Made by a program: the position numbers and the translations under genes. Shown piece by piece: positions 8,929 through 17,608 of a stretch of DNA of 64,000 bases. Source of the DNA: Ancylomarina sp. DW003 (GTDB lineage: Bacteria > Bacteroidota > Bacteroidia > Bacteroidales > Marinifilaceae); NCBI RefSeq assembly GCF_029029505.1, contig NZ_JAKJSD010000007.1:124001-188000 (forward strand), given 5' to 3'. Numbering within the stretch: the first letter of the stretch is position 1; every line of letters starts with the position of its first letter. The notes under the pieces were generated by a model that worked only from the letters and a program-made list of their open reading frames with translations, was not told the DNA's origin and did no database searches.

Positions 8929-9687
8929 TTACTTTAATGCTTTTATCTGAACCTGATTGGCTTCCAAATACTGTTTGATTTCTACTGCCAGTTTAAGGGC
9001 GGCTGGATTGTCTCCATGAATGCAAATACTATCTGCACCTATCTCAATATTCCGACCTTCGATTGAAGTTACTTGAGATCTGACTACCATACCTAAAACA
9101 CGATTTCTACACACATGAGGGTCGTGAATAACGGCTCCATCCATAGAGCGAGGTACCAGGTGTCCCTCATTGGTATAGGCTCTGTCTGCAAAGACTTCGG
9201 AAGCAAATTGAAGATTGAATTTGAACGCTGCCTTTTTCATCTCAGAATTAGCCAAGCCCATAAAGATTAGTTGAGGATCAATCTCAGCGATTGCTTGTGC
9301 AATGGCATTGGCTAACAAAGGATCTTTTGCTGCCTGATTGTAGAGTGCTCCATGAGGTTTTACATGTTGCAGTTTTCCACCTTGAGCTTCGGTCATGCCT
9401 TTAAGTGCTGCTATCTGATACTTGACCATGGCTTTAACTTCATCCGTAGCAATTTGCATGTTACGTCTACCAAAACCTACTAAGTCGGGATAAGCAGGAT
9501 GTGCTCCAATAGCTACCTGATTTTCTAAAGCTAAACGAATAGTTTTTTCCATGGTAAGCGGATCACCTGCATGAAAGCCGCAAGCAATATTAGCAGAACT
9601 GATCTGTGGCATCATAGCTTCATCATTCCCTATTTTGTATGAACCAAAGCTTTCGCCCAGATCACAATTTAAATCAATTTGAAACAT
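8929..9687 (-). CDS. pxpA: 5-oxoprolinase subunit A (LamB/YcsF family)
   Basis: A 252-residue LamB/YcsF-family protein starting at ATG 9687. An upstream in-frame TTG at 9696 is less likely. Signatures are IDLNCDLGESFG at the N-terminus, NIACGFHAGDP, AIGAHPAYPDLVGFGRR, KPHGALYNQ, and FADRAYTNEGHLVPR toward the middle, ending with SICIHGDNP. It carries the metal-dependent hydrolytic part of the PxpABC oxoprolinase. It lies 12 bases after the Nramp-family transporter gene and 1 base before pxpB. Confidence 0.95.
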   Translation of the reverse strand: MFQIDLNCDLGESFGSYKIGNDEAMMPQISSANIACGFHAGDPLTMEKTIRLALENQVAIGAHPAYPDLVGFGRRNMQIATDEVKAMVKYQIAALKGMTEAQGGKLQHVKPHGALYNQAAKDPLLANAIAQAIAEIDPQLIFMGLANSEMKKAAFKFNLQFASEVFADRAYTNEGHLVPRSMDGAVIHDPHVCRNRVLGMVVRSQVTSIEGRNIEIGADSICIHGDNPAALKLAVEIKQYLEANQVQIKALK

Positions 9688-9699
9688 ACTTTTCAATTT

Positions 9700-10938
9700 T
9701 TAAAGAAGACCAATAACGTGTAGAATACTTTTAATACCAAGTCCAATCATGATTAAAACAACTGCAGATCCGATAATGTTTTGAATCAAATTGTTGGTAT
9801 AACCCGACAAGAGTTTTTTGCTGTTCATGATGATTAAGAGATAAACTGCAATTACTGGTAGTAGAATACCGTTGGCAACCTGCGCAAACATAATGGCTTG
9901 AATAGGACTAAATCCTGTGGCTGAAAAAATGATGCCTATGAATAGAATAATCATCCAGACAGCTTTGAATCGCCATGATTTTAAATCAGCTTTCCATCCC
10001 AATATACCTGATGTAGCATAGGCTGCAGCCAAGGGTGCTGTAATTGCCGACGATATGCCTGCCGAAAATAAGCCGATTGACATGATAATACCTGCCCAAT
10101 TCCCCAATAAAGGCTTAAGCTGTGAAGCAAGATCGGATGCACCCCTTATTTCGGTATTCGTGCCGTAAAAAGCAACAGCGGCAGTTATAACAACTGACAT
10201 AGAAACCAGACCACCTAATATTACAGAATAGAGAAGATCGGTACGAGCCGTAGATAAGTCAGACTTATTTTTCCATTTTTCCTGAACCACCGAGGCATGA
10301 AGAAAAAGGTTATAAGGTACTACAGTTGTTCCAATTAAACCTATCAACATTAAAATACTTCCATCAGGTAAGGATGGGATAAACATACCTTTAAGTATAG
10401 GTAAAAGTTTAGGCCCGATAATTATTGTCGTGGATATAAAGGCAACACTCATTAACAAAACGAGTGCGATTAAGATGCGCTCCAAACTTTTATAGCTTCC
10501 CATAATCAATAGGGCAAAGGCTATTATGCCTATAACAGGCCCCCATATCTGCAATTCAAAACCCCAAATGTTAATGATGGAAACTTGACTGATTTCTATC
10601 ATTCCCAGAGAAGCACCAAGAATATTGCCTGTTTCGTAGGCTGCATTCCCAATAAGAATGGCAGACAGCACAAGAATAATAGCCATTGCTTTAAGAAATG
10701 GATTTCTGAATTGCTGACGAAGTGCTTCACCAAGTCCTTTCTGTCCGATGATTCCCAAACGGGCCGTCATCTCTTGTAATATAATGGTTGCTACAACACT
10801 AAATACGAGTCCCCATAAAAGAGTATAGCCAAATCCGGCTCCGGTCAGGGTACAGGTTGTAATGGTTCCTGGACCGATAAAGGCCGCGGTTACGAGAATG
10901 CCAGGTCCAAGATTTTTAAGTTTCTCTTTGAATTTCAT
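9700..10938 (-). CDS. Nramp-family transporter linked to 5-oxoprolinase
   Basis: A 412-residue polytopic membrane protein of the Nramp superfamily, with about 11 hydrophobic segments. The first helix contains GPGTITTCTLTGAGFGY where classical Nramp transporters have DPGN; the metal-binding Asp and Asn of that motif are replaced here. The later conserved helix reads GTTVVPYNLFLHASVVQ. This motif change and the operon with pxpABC match the YcsG-like subgroup found with oxoprolinase genes. It probably imports an organic substrate or cation needed by the pathway, but the substrate is unproven. It is the first gene of the operon, divergent from 11191. Confidence 0.85.
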   Translation of the reverse strand: MKFKEKLKNLGPGILVTAAFIGPGTITTCTLTGAGFGYTLLWGLVFSVVATIILQEMTARLGIIGQKGLGEALRQQFRNPFLKAMAIILVLSAILIGNAAYETGNILGASLGMIEISQVSIINIWGFELQIWGPVIGIIAFALLIMGSYKSLERILIALVLLMSVAFISTTIIIGPKLLPILKGMFIPSLPDGSILMLIGLIGTTVVPYNLFLHASVVQEKWKNKSDLSTARTDLLYSVILGGLVSMSVVITAAVAFYGTNTEIRGASDLASQLKPLLGNWAGIIMSIGLFSAGISSAITAPLAAAYATSGILGWKADLKSWRFKAVWMIILFIGIIFSATGFSPIQAIMFAQVANGILLPVIAVYLLIIMNSKKLLSGYTNNLIQNIIGSAVVLIMIGLGIKSILHVIGLL

Positions 10939-11190
10939 ATGGATTAATGGTTGGGTTAAGAAAAATAGTCTTGAAATCTATTTAATTGTGGTTGGGGAAA
11001 TTTCAAGGCTGATCAAATATAAGAAATTAATCATTTTTTATGAATGCCAGAATTATATTCTTATCATTTGTTTATAACGCTTGCAACTGGTATTTACATT
11101 CTCTTTTCTTAAAATTACATCTCACTAATTATGAATAATTGGGAATAAGTTTTTAAATTGAAGGGTAATTCAAATTTAAAAGCTGATACC

Positions 11191-12708
11191 ATGAGCGAGC
11201 CTAAGCGAGCAGGTAAGAAACCTATAGTTGTTCATTTACAGAAAGATGATGATTTGTATTTCTGTGCATGTGGAGAATCCAAATCGCAACCCTTTTGCGA
11301 TGGATCTCATATTAGTACCTCATTAAAACCTTTATTCTTTAATCCGGAAGAAACGGGAGATGCCTATCTCTGTATGTGTAAGCAGAGTAAAAATCTACCT
11401 TATTGCGATGGAACGCATAAGAATCTAATGGATGAGGATTTGACTGAGAAGCCTAAAGAAAAGAAATCAGCATTGGGTGAGCCAACAAAAGAAGAACCAA
11501 CTTTAGCTTATATAAAAGCTTTGGCTCGTGATGGTTTAAGCAAAGTCGGTCATCATGGTGAGGTGGATGCTATGGGTGTTCCCGGACCAGAATTACCTCT
11601 ATGGAAAGATATTCAACTTCTGGTTGCTCAAATGGCAACTAAGCCTCTAATGGAGGATGTTTCAGTTGGAAGTGAACTCATTATTGGACCAAATGCAAAG
11701 AAACCACTTAAATTAGATATACCGCTATTTGTTTCCGACATGAGTTTTGGAGCACTTTCCGAAGAAGCAAAAACGGCATTAGCCAAAGGTGCTGAATTGG
11801 CTGGAACAGGTATATGCTCGGGAGAAGGAGGCATGTTGGATGAGGAGCAAGAAGCCAATAGTAAATACTTTTATGAATATGCTTCGGCTAAATTTGGATT
11901 CGATTGGGATAAGCTGAAACGAGTACAAGCTTTCCATTTTAAAGGAGGGCAAGGTGCAAAGACAGGAACGGGAGGCCATTTGCCAGGTAATAAGGTGATT
12001 GGTAAAATAGCTCAGGTTCGTAAACTAGCGGAAGGTACACCAGCTGTTTCGCCACCAACATTTGACGATTTGCATACGGTGGAAGATTTTAAAGTTTTTG
12101 CAGATAAAGTTCGTGAGGTTACGGGTGGGATTCCTATTGGATTTAAACTTTCAGCCAATCATATAGAAGAAGATATTCAATTTGCTCTCGACGCTTCTGC
12201 CGATTACATCATTCTCGATGGTCGAGGTGGCGGAACGGGAGCTGCTCCGCTTATTTTTAGAGATAACATTTCGGTACCTACTATTCCTGCATTGGCTCGA
12301 GCCCGTAAATATCTCGATCAGCGCAACCGTAAAGATGTGACATTAATTATAACAGGAGGTCTGCGTGTCCCTGATGATTTTATTAAGGCTATGGCTTTGG
12401 GTGCCGATGGGGTAGCTTTGGCAAACTCGGCTATTCAATCAATAGGTTGTGTGGCTGCGCGAATGTGTCATACTAACAATTGTCCGGCAGGTGTCGCTAC
12501 TCAAAAGCCGGAATTGCGTAAATTGATTGATGTAAATAAATCAGCCAAGCAACTTTATAATTTCTTTTCTGCTTCAACTGAGTTGATGAAAGTTATGGCA
12601 CGCGCTTGTGGTCATCAGCATCTTAATCAGTTTAACGAGAATGATATTACAACATGGAAGAAAGATATGGCTGACCTCACAGGAATTAAATTTGGAGGTG
12701 TTGGGTAA
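11191..12708 (+). CDS. CDGSH iron-sulfur / FMN-binding glutamate-synthase-like fusion
   Basis: A 505-residue cytoplasmic protein. I chose ATG 11191 over the TTG at 11158. The N-terminus holds two CDGSH iron-sulfur modules: CACGESKSQPFCDGSH and CMCKQSKNLPYCDGTH, each with the Cys3-His ligand set of [2Fe-2S] CDGSH proteins. Residues from about 90 onward match the FMN-binding domain of glutamate synthase (VSDMSFGALSEEAK, GICSGEGGM, FKGGQGAKTGTGGHLP, DGRGGGTGAAP, ITGGLRVPDDF), including the Cys-rich CVAARMCHTNNCPAGV that in glutamate synthase ligates an iron-sulfur cluster. There is no glutaminase domain. It is probably an FMN/Fe-S oxidoreductase; its electron partner is unknown. Confidence 0.88.
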   Translation: MSEPKRAGKKPIVVHLQKDDDLYFCACGESKSQPFCDGSHISTSLKPLFFNPEETGDAYLCMCKQSKNLPYCDGTHKNLMDEDLTEKPKEKKSALGEPTKEEPTLAYIKALARDGLSKVGHHGEVDAMGVPGPELPLWKDIQLLVAQMATKPLMEDVSVGSELIIGPNAKKPLKLDIPLFVSDMSFGALSEEAKTALAKGAELAGTGICSGEGGMLDEEQEANSKYFYEYASAKFGFDWDKLKRVQAFHFKGGQGAKTGTGGHLPGNKVIGKIAQVRKLAEGTPAVSPPTFDDLHTVEDFKVFADKVREVTGGIPIGFKLSANHIEEDIQFALDASADYIILDGRGGGTGAAPLIFRDNISVPTIPALARARKYLDQRNRKDVTLIITGGLRVPDDFIKAMALGADGVALANSAIQSIGCVAARMCHTNNCPAGVATQKPELRKLIDVNKSAKQLYNFFSASTELMKVMARACGHQHLNQFNENDITTWKKDMADLTGIKFGGVG

Positions 12709-12745
12709 TGCGTATCAAGAGTTGATTGTTTTAAAAGAAAGAAAT

Positions 12746-13201
12746 ATGAAGATAGAAGCAAATAGTCCGGATGAATATGTAAAAGCTATTCCCGAAGAAA
12801 GACAAGAAGTTTTTGGTAAATTGAGACAGGTTATATTAGAAAATCTACCCAAGGGTTTCGAAGAGTGTATGAGTTACGGTATGATTGGCTATGTGGTACC
12901 TCATTCCATTTATCCCGATGGTTATCATTGCGATACAAAACTACCCTTACCTTTTATGAATATTGCTTCACAAAAGAATTTTGTTGCCTTTTTTCATTCT
13001 GGAATCTATGCCAATGAGGAGATTAAACAATGGTTCATTTCTGAATACCCCAAGCATTGTAAGCTAAAGCTTGATATGGGAAAATCATGTGTTCGTTTTA
13101 AAAAGGTAGATCAAATTCCTTTTGATTTGATAGCAGAATTAGTTACTAAAATAAGTGTGCAAGAATGGATAGAACTATATGAAAGAAATGTGAAAAGGTA
13201 G
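12746..13201 (+). CDS. DUF1801 (YdhG-like) protein
   Basis: A 151-residue cytoplasmic protein beginning MKIEANSPDEYVKAIP. The ATG at 12746 is preferred to an in-frame upstream start inside the preceding gene. The sequence matches the DUF1801/YdhG fold: ERQEVFGKLRQVILENLPKGFEECMSYGMIGYVVP near the N-terminus and GKSCVRFKKVDQIPFDLI near the C-terminus. Related proteins have been called iron-chaperone-like, but the function is not settled. It starts 37 bases after the CDGSH-GltS gene and is followed by a terminator, so the two may be co-transcribed. Confidence 0.85.
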   Translation: MKIEANSPDEYVKAIPEERQEVFGKLRQVILENLPKGFEECMSYGMIGYVVPHSIYPDGYHCDTKLPLPFMNIASQKNFVAFFHSGIYANEEIKQWFISEYPKHCKLKLDMGKSCVRFKKVDQIPFDLIAELVTKISVQEWIELYERNVKR

Positions 13202-13225
13202 GATAAAAATGATGGTTATATTCAG

Positions 13226-13250
13226 AAGGGGATCGTGAGTGCCCCTTTTT
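13226..13250 (+). terminator. terminator after DUF1801 gene
   Basis: Stem AAGGGG / CCCCTT with a 10-base loop and an immediate T-run. Confidence 0.75.
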
Positions 13251-13277
13251 GCGAACTAAGGAATATGTTTATCTTTA
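13248..13277 (+). promoter_or_regulatory. candidate Bacteroidota promoter of the C_GCAxxG gene
   Basis: TTTG at 13248-13251 and TATCTTTA at 13270-13277, with an 18-base gap, approximate the Bacteroidota -33 TTTG / -7 TAnnTTTG promoter. It lies 35 bases before the ATG at 13312 and starts inside the T-run of the preceding terminator. Confidence 0.35.
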
Positions 13278-13311
13278 GCGTTGGTTAATTAAGTTACAAT
13301 AGACTGATACC

Positions 13312-13755
13312 ATGAAAGAGATAGAAGAAAAAGCTTTATATTCATTCTATAATGGAATGAACTGTGCACAATCTGTATTGACAGCTTATGCAGATCATTT
13401 AAAATTTGATCCAAACATGGCTTTATCCATAGCGAGTGGCTTTGGAGGCGGTATGGGAAAGCTTCAAAAAACATGTGGTGTGGTTACGGGTTCATTTATG
13501 GCTCTGGGAATTTATAATTCTCAAAAGCATGCTGAGAATATCGATGCTAGAAATGCAACTAATACCATGATTCAAAAATTTGCAAAAGACTTTACGGTTA
13601 AGCATGGTTCTTTAGACTGTAAGGCGTTATTGGATTGTGATTTTACAACAGAGGAAGGTGAGAAGCAGTTTGTTGATATGGATCTTAAAAAGAATGTTTG
13701 CTCTAAATGTATCTCCGATTCTGTTAAATTAATCGAAGGCTTGATGAAAGAGTAA
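13312..13755 (+). CDS. C_GCAxxG_C_C family protein
   Basis: A 147-residue protein of the C_GCAxxG_C_C family, defined by spaced cysteines. Seen here are NCAQSV near residue 18, FGGGMGKLQKTCGVVTG in the middle, SLDCKALLDCD, and the C-terminal CSKC. The cysteine pattern suggests binding of a metal or redox cofactor, but no reaction is established for the family. It is flanked by terminators on both sides, so it is probably a single-gene unit. Confidence 0.85.
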   Translation: MKEIEEKALYSFYNGMNCAQSVLTAYADHLKFDPNMALSIASGFGGGMGKLQKTCGVVTGSFMALGIYNSQKHAENIDARNATNTMIQKFAKDFTVKHGSLDCKALLDCDFTTEEGEKQFVDMDLKKNVCSKCISDSVKLIEGLMKE

Positions 13756-13778
13756 ATCACAAGATATTATTTATGAAT

Positions 13779-13812
13779 AGGCTATATCTTTTTTAGATAT
13801 AGCCTGTTTTGT
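13779..13812 (+). terminator. terminator after C_GCAxxG gene
   Basis: Perfect 11-bp stem AGGCTATATCT / AGATATAGCCT with a 5-T loop, followed by GTTTTGTTG. Confidence 0.8.
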
Positions 13813-13951
13813 TGTTGTAGGTATTCCTATTAAAAGCGAATGATGAAGGCTTTTAACAACAAGAGACGAATTTCTTGCTTAAAATGACGACAAAGGCTCA
13901 GAAGCTATTACATTTGCAGATAGATTAGAGATTTAAAATTGACAAAATATC

Positions 13952-14902
13952 ATGAGTAATAGCATGTATAAATATTTATTTGGCCCCATTCCTTCAAGAA
14001 GGTTGGGAATGTCGTTAGGACTCGACTTAGTGCCTAAAAAGGTGTGTTCTATCGACTGTGTTTATTGTGAGGTTGGGAAAACAACGGAACTTTCTATTAA
14101 CAGAGAAGATTATATCAAACTAGAGGATATCAAAGCGGAATTAACGCACTACTTTGAGAATAACCCTTCGCCTGACTACGTTACGATTACTGCATCAGGT
14201 GAACCCACGCTAAATATCCATTTAAATGAGATTCTTGAGTTTATTAAAGAAAATAAGAATGGTATTCCAGTCGCTTTAATTACAAATGGAACCTTATTGT
14301 ACGACCCAAAGGTGAGAGAAGCCATCATGTTGACAGATTTGGTTCTCCCTTCGCTGGATGCAGCCACTGAAAAGGTTTTTAGGAAGATTAATCGACCACA
14401 TAAAGATCTGGATTTTGGAAACTACATTCAAGGACTGATTGACTTTGGAAAGGAATATAAAGGTAAAATGTGGCTGGAAGTATTTATTTTACCTGGCTAT
14501 AACGATAGTGAGCATGAGTTGGCAGAACTCAAAAAGTTGATTCTGAAGATTCAACCTACTTCGGTTCAAATCAATACTTTGGATAGACCAGGAACTGTTC
14601 CTAACCTGCGAGGTGCAACAAGTGAGGAGTTGGAAAAAGTAAAGGATTTTTGGCAGATGGATAATGTTGAGATCATTGCCAAGCCTAAAAAGAATAAAAT
14701 AGTACAATCTTACCGTAAAGATACCGATTCGGCTATTCTTGAAACGGTGGTTCGTCGTCCTTGTACTGTGGAAGACTTAACGGAAATGTTAGGCACACCC
14801 GCTTGTGAAATTCAAGCCAGCTTGCAAAAGCTGGAAGCAGAAGGGAAAATTGAGAAAATGGAGCAGGAGCGAGGTAGCTTCTATCAGATAAAAGGAAGAT
14901 AG
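13952..14902 (+). CDS. radical SAM protein with C-terminal winged helix (COG0731-like)
   Basis: A 316-residue radical SAM enzyme. The cluster motif CSIDCVYC (C-x3-C-x2-C) is near residue 33, preceded by GPIPSRRLGMSLGLD. SAM-binding strands include TITASGEPTLN and VALITNGTLL, and later VFILPGYNDS. The last 60 residues form a winged-helix-like segment (RRPCTVEDLTEMLGTPACEIQASLQKLEAEGKIEKM). The core is closest to the COG0731 (Wyb-type Fe-S oxidoreductase) group; the substrate is not known. It converges on the SPFH gene, with a shared terminator between them. Confidence 0.87.
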   Translation: MSNSMYKYLFGPIPSRRLGMSLGLDLVPKKVCSIDCVYCEVGKTTELSINREDYIKLEDIKAELTHYFENNPSPDYVTITASGEPTLNIHLNEILEFIKENKNGIPVALITNGTLLYDPKVREAIMLTDLVLPSLDAATEKVFRKINRPHKDLDFGNYIQGLIDFGKEYKGKMWLEVFILPGYNDSEHELAELKKLILKIQPTSVQINTLDRPGTVPNLRGATSEELEKVKDFWQMDNVEIIAKPKKNKIVQSYRKDTDSAILETVVRRPCTVEDLTEMLGTPACEIQASLQKLEAEGKIEKMEQERGSFYQIKGR

Positions 14903-14930
14903 GTTGCTTTAAAGAACGTATTAATGAATA

Positions 14931-14962
14931 AAAAACCAAAACCGTAAAGGCTTTGGTTTTTT
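14931..14962. terminator. bidirectional terminator between radical SAM and SPFH genes
   Basis: Stem AAAAACCAAA / TTTGGTTTTT with an 11-base loop, A-rich before and T-rich after, located between converging genes. Confidence 0.8.
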
Positions 14963-14995
14963 GTTTAAATCAAGATTAATATTATGATTCTAGTT

Positions 14996-15895
14996 TTAAT
15001 TTTTCTGATGATTCGTAACAACATCAGCTCCAACCATAGCCTCCATCACTTTTCCTTTCATGCCTAAATCAGAAGTCATAAAGATGACATTTTGGTTTTT
15101 TTCTCCCATACTGATTAGTGTATCCTGATCAATCAGTTTCATTACCAGTTCTGTAGCGTCCTTAATTTGCATATTAGTTCCTACGGTTAAGTCCTTAATC
15201 GCTTTTTCACGTCCTTTTAAAACGGCCATTTGCTGCAGAGCTACACCTTCACCTTGTAATTTCTTACTTTCTTTTTCAGCTTCAGCAGCTTTAATAATTA
15301 AGATTTTATCAGCTTCACCTTTTTCTTCCGCAGCTTGGCGCAATCTTTTCTGCTCGTTAATCGCATTCATAGCGTCTACGACCTTAGAATCTGGTAAAAT
15401 ATCTACAACCAAAGTCTTTTTTATATCAAAGCCGTAACTGGATAATAATGAATTCAAACCTTCCATTACAGTATTTGCAATATTATCTTTGTTTTCGTAA
15501 ACCATATCCAATTCCATCTTTGGAACCTCAGCTCTTACGGCATCAAAAACAAAGGATTCTATTTGTGCAGTAGAGTCCGCAAGTTCATAGAAAGAATTCT
15601 GAATACTTTCCATATCTGCCTTAATAAGGTATTGAATGGCAACCTCAATCTTCAAGGTTACTTTATCTTGAGTGATAGTTTCAACAGGAACACGCAGTTC
15701 TTGTATTTGTAGGTTTTGAACCCCTGCAACTTGATCGATAATAGGGATTCTAAAGCTGATACCTGCTCGGCGTACCGATTGAAACTTACCTAAACGTTGT
15801 ATAATTTTAGCTTGTTTTTGTTTCACGATAATAATTGAAGATAGCAGGAGTATTATTCCTACCAGGATTAAAGGGATGATTGCTAATGTTTCCAT
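14996..15895 (-). CDS. SPFH/Band 7 membrane protein (stomatin-like)
   Basis: A 299-residue protein with an N-terminal membrane helix (residues 5-25). A Band 7/SPFH domain follows (QRLGKFQSVRRAGISFRIPIIDQV, RVPVETITQDKVTL, AVRAEVPKMELDMVYENKD), then a charged Glu/Lys/Ala coiled coil (EQKRLRQAAEEKGEADKILIIKAAEAEKES). It is typical of bacterial stomatins/slipins, which form large membrane-associated oligomers and organise membrane microdomains or proteases. No NfeD gene adjoins it, so its partner is unclear. Confidence 0.9.
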   Translation of the reverse strand: METLAIIPLILVGIILLLSSIIIVKQKQAKIIQRLGKFQSVRRAGISFRIPIIDQVAGVQNLQIQELRVPVETITQDKVTLKIEVAIQYLIKADMESIQNSFYELADSTAQIESFVFDAVRAEVPKMELDMVYENKDNIANTVMEGLNSLLSSYGFDIKKTLVVDILPDSKVVDAMNAINEQKRLRQAAEEKGEADKILIIKAAEAEKESKKLQGEGVALQQMAVLKGREKAIKDLTVGTNMQIKDATELVMKLIDQDTLISMGEKNQNVIFMTSDLGMKGKVMEAMVGADVVTNHQKN

Positions 15896-15999
15896 TTTTC
15901 TTAGTTTTATTAATAGATTATTAATTTTGTTAAAAATATTTGCTAAAGCCCTGTTGGACTGTGAATGTTAATACTTCTTTTCATGATGATTTCTTGATA

Positions 16000-16692
16000 T
16001 TAAAAGCCCATATCCATGGAGAATGAATTATAGTTATCCTTGTCTTCGGAGCTACTTGAGTAGCCCAAAAAGTTGGTCGTAATTGTCCACGAAGCATGCC
16101 CCAATAATCTGGAAATCCATTTTTTGGCTTCGATAGAGAAATCTTTTGATTCTAAAAACTTAATGCAGAAGGTCTTTAAAAAACTATCTGAGGATAAGTT
16201 TTGATAAGGTATTTCGTATTTGGTAAAAAGCAATTTGACTTGTTTGTTGACATATTGCGAGGATAAGACTTGTTTACCCGTATTATTTAAAAATATGTAC
16301 TGATTAAGTTCTGGAGATCCCAGTTTTATATAAATCCTATTAATAAGGTTTCGAATGTCATCTATAATAAAGATGGTTCTTTCCTTGTTTTTATCTTTAA
16401 GCTCGAAAGATTCTTTGTTTAGTATATCTTCCCATCTAATTGTTAATATACTTTTTAACCTAAGACCAAAAAAACACCCAAAAGCAACAATTAGAGCTAT
16501 TTTGTATTTTTCATCCAATTCTAGCTTTTGAATAGCAAGTGGAATGTATTTCCAATCAATATGCTCAGATTTTGATATGTTTCCCTTTGATGTCATTTCT
16601 CTTATTACTTGTAAATTCTTTTGTGAAGTTAAATAAAAAGTTTCAAAAAACAAATTAAATTGATAAAAGTGAAACTGATATTGAGATTGCAA
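16000..16692 (-). CDS. degenerate tyrosine recombinase-like protein
   Basis: A 230-residue protein matching the C-terminal catalytic fold of tyrosine recombinases. The box I region reads FFGLRLKSILTIRWEDI (Arg I kept). In box II, where integrases have HxLRKTF, the sequence is DSFLKTF, so the His is Asp and the Arg is Leu. The C-terminal GHASW and FLGY place a His and a possible nucleophilic Tyr correctly. The N-terminal SAM-like DNA-binding domain is absent or very short; the start could be at the internal MTSKGN. Loss of the box II Arg suggests it is inactive or used as a DNA-binding protein. Confidence 0.65.
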   Translation of the reverse strand: MQSQYQFHFYQFNLFFETFYLTSQKNLQVIREMTSKGNISKSEHIDWKYIPLAIQKLELDEKYKIALIVAFGCFFGLRLKSILTIRWEDILNKESFELKDKNKERTIFIIDDIRNLINRIYIKLGSPELNQYIFLNNTGKQVLSSQYVNKQVKLLFTKYEIPYQNLSSDSFLKTFCIKFLESKDFSIEAKKWISRLLGHASWTITTNFLGYSSSSEDKDNYNSFSMDMGF

Positions 16693-16908
16693 ATAAATTA
16701 AATCTAATTGAAATTAAAACAGGAAAGAGATAATTTTAAATTAGGATTTATACGCGATCTCTATTTAAGCAATCGAGAATTTTAGATAATTAACATCTAT
16801 ATTTAAAAAGAATTAATATTTTTGTTCTTATCATATAAAGTAGCACAAGCTGCAAGCTTATTTTCCAGCGTAAGGAAGAAATTGGGAAAATGGGTTTAAA
16901 ACTTACGG

Positions 16909-16964
16909 AATATCTCCGTATACCTTAACTAGTACTAACTAGTTGGTGTACGGAGATATTTTTT
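16909..16964 (+). terminator. very strong orphan hairpin-terminator
   Basis: Outer stem AATATCTCCGTA (16909-16920) / TACGGAGATATT (16949-16960) is perfect. It continues inward through ACC/GGT and AACTAGT/ACTAGTT with only a TT bulge and a 4-base loop, and ends in a run of six T. No plus-strand gene ends upstream (the previous one ended at 14902), so it ends either a short untranslated RNA from 16693-16908 or acts as a leader attenuator for the gene at 16988. Confidence 0.65.
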
Positions 16965-16987
16965 ACACCAACATTAAAGCAAATTAA

Positions 16988-17608
16988 ATGAAGAAGATAA
17001 TTATTGCATTAATCGTTGTGACCTTACTGGGGATTTCACTTTCTCAAATTTCCATTGTACAAAACATTGCATTTGGCATTTTTTATAACCTTACAGAACA
17101 GACTGAACTTCGTGTAGAAGGAAATACTTTGTATATGGACGGTTTAATTAATTCTAAGACCCCCGAACAGTTTAAAACAGTATTTGCCAAGCATATGAAT
17201 ATTGATACTCTGGTTATGATTACTGTTCCAGGTTCGGTAGATGATGAAGCCAATTTAGAAGTTGCTAAATGGGTATCGGAAAGACAACTGGTATTTGTTT
17301 TAGAACCAGAGAGCATGATCGCCTCAGGTGGCACTGACTTTTTCCTTTCAGGAAAAAAGCGAATTATCAAAAAAGGAGCTAAAGTTGGAGTGCACTCATG
17401 GGCTGGCGATGATAAAGTTGCCACAGATTTCCCCCGAGGGCACGAATTCCATCAACCTTATATTGATTATTATATTGCTGTGGGTTGGAGCAAACCAGAA
17501 GCTGAGAATTTTTATTATTATACGATAGAAGCTGCACCAGCAGATGATATTTATTGGATGACAGATAAAGAGTTATTAGAATATCATATTAGCACAGAAC
17601 CGATTTAA
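16988..17608 (+). CDS. ClpP-like periplasmic protein (COG3904-type)
   Basis: A 206-residue protein with an N-terminal signal or anchor helix (residues 3-22). The remainder resembles the ClpP/crotonase-like fold of COG3904 periplasmic proteins: VEGNTLYMDGLINSKTPEQF, DTLVMITVPGSVDDE, FVLEPESMIASGGTDFFLSG and GAKVGVHSWAG. The Ser in ASGG and the His in VHSW sit where a ClpP-like Ser/His pair would be. Function is undetermined; a membrane-associated serine hydrolase is plausible. It begins 24 bases after the strong hairpin at 16909-16964 and may be controlled by it. Confidence 0.65.
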   Translation: MKKIIIALIVVTLLGISLSQISIVQNIAFGIFYNLTEQTELRVEGNTLYMDGLINSKTPEQFKTVFAKHMNIDTLVMITVPGSVDDEANLEVAKWVSERQLVFVLEPESMIASGGTDFFLSGKKRIIKKGAKVGVHSWAGDDKVATDFPRGHEFHQPYIDYYIAVGWSKPEAENFYYYTIEAAPADDIYWMTDKELLEYHISTEPI

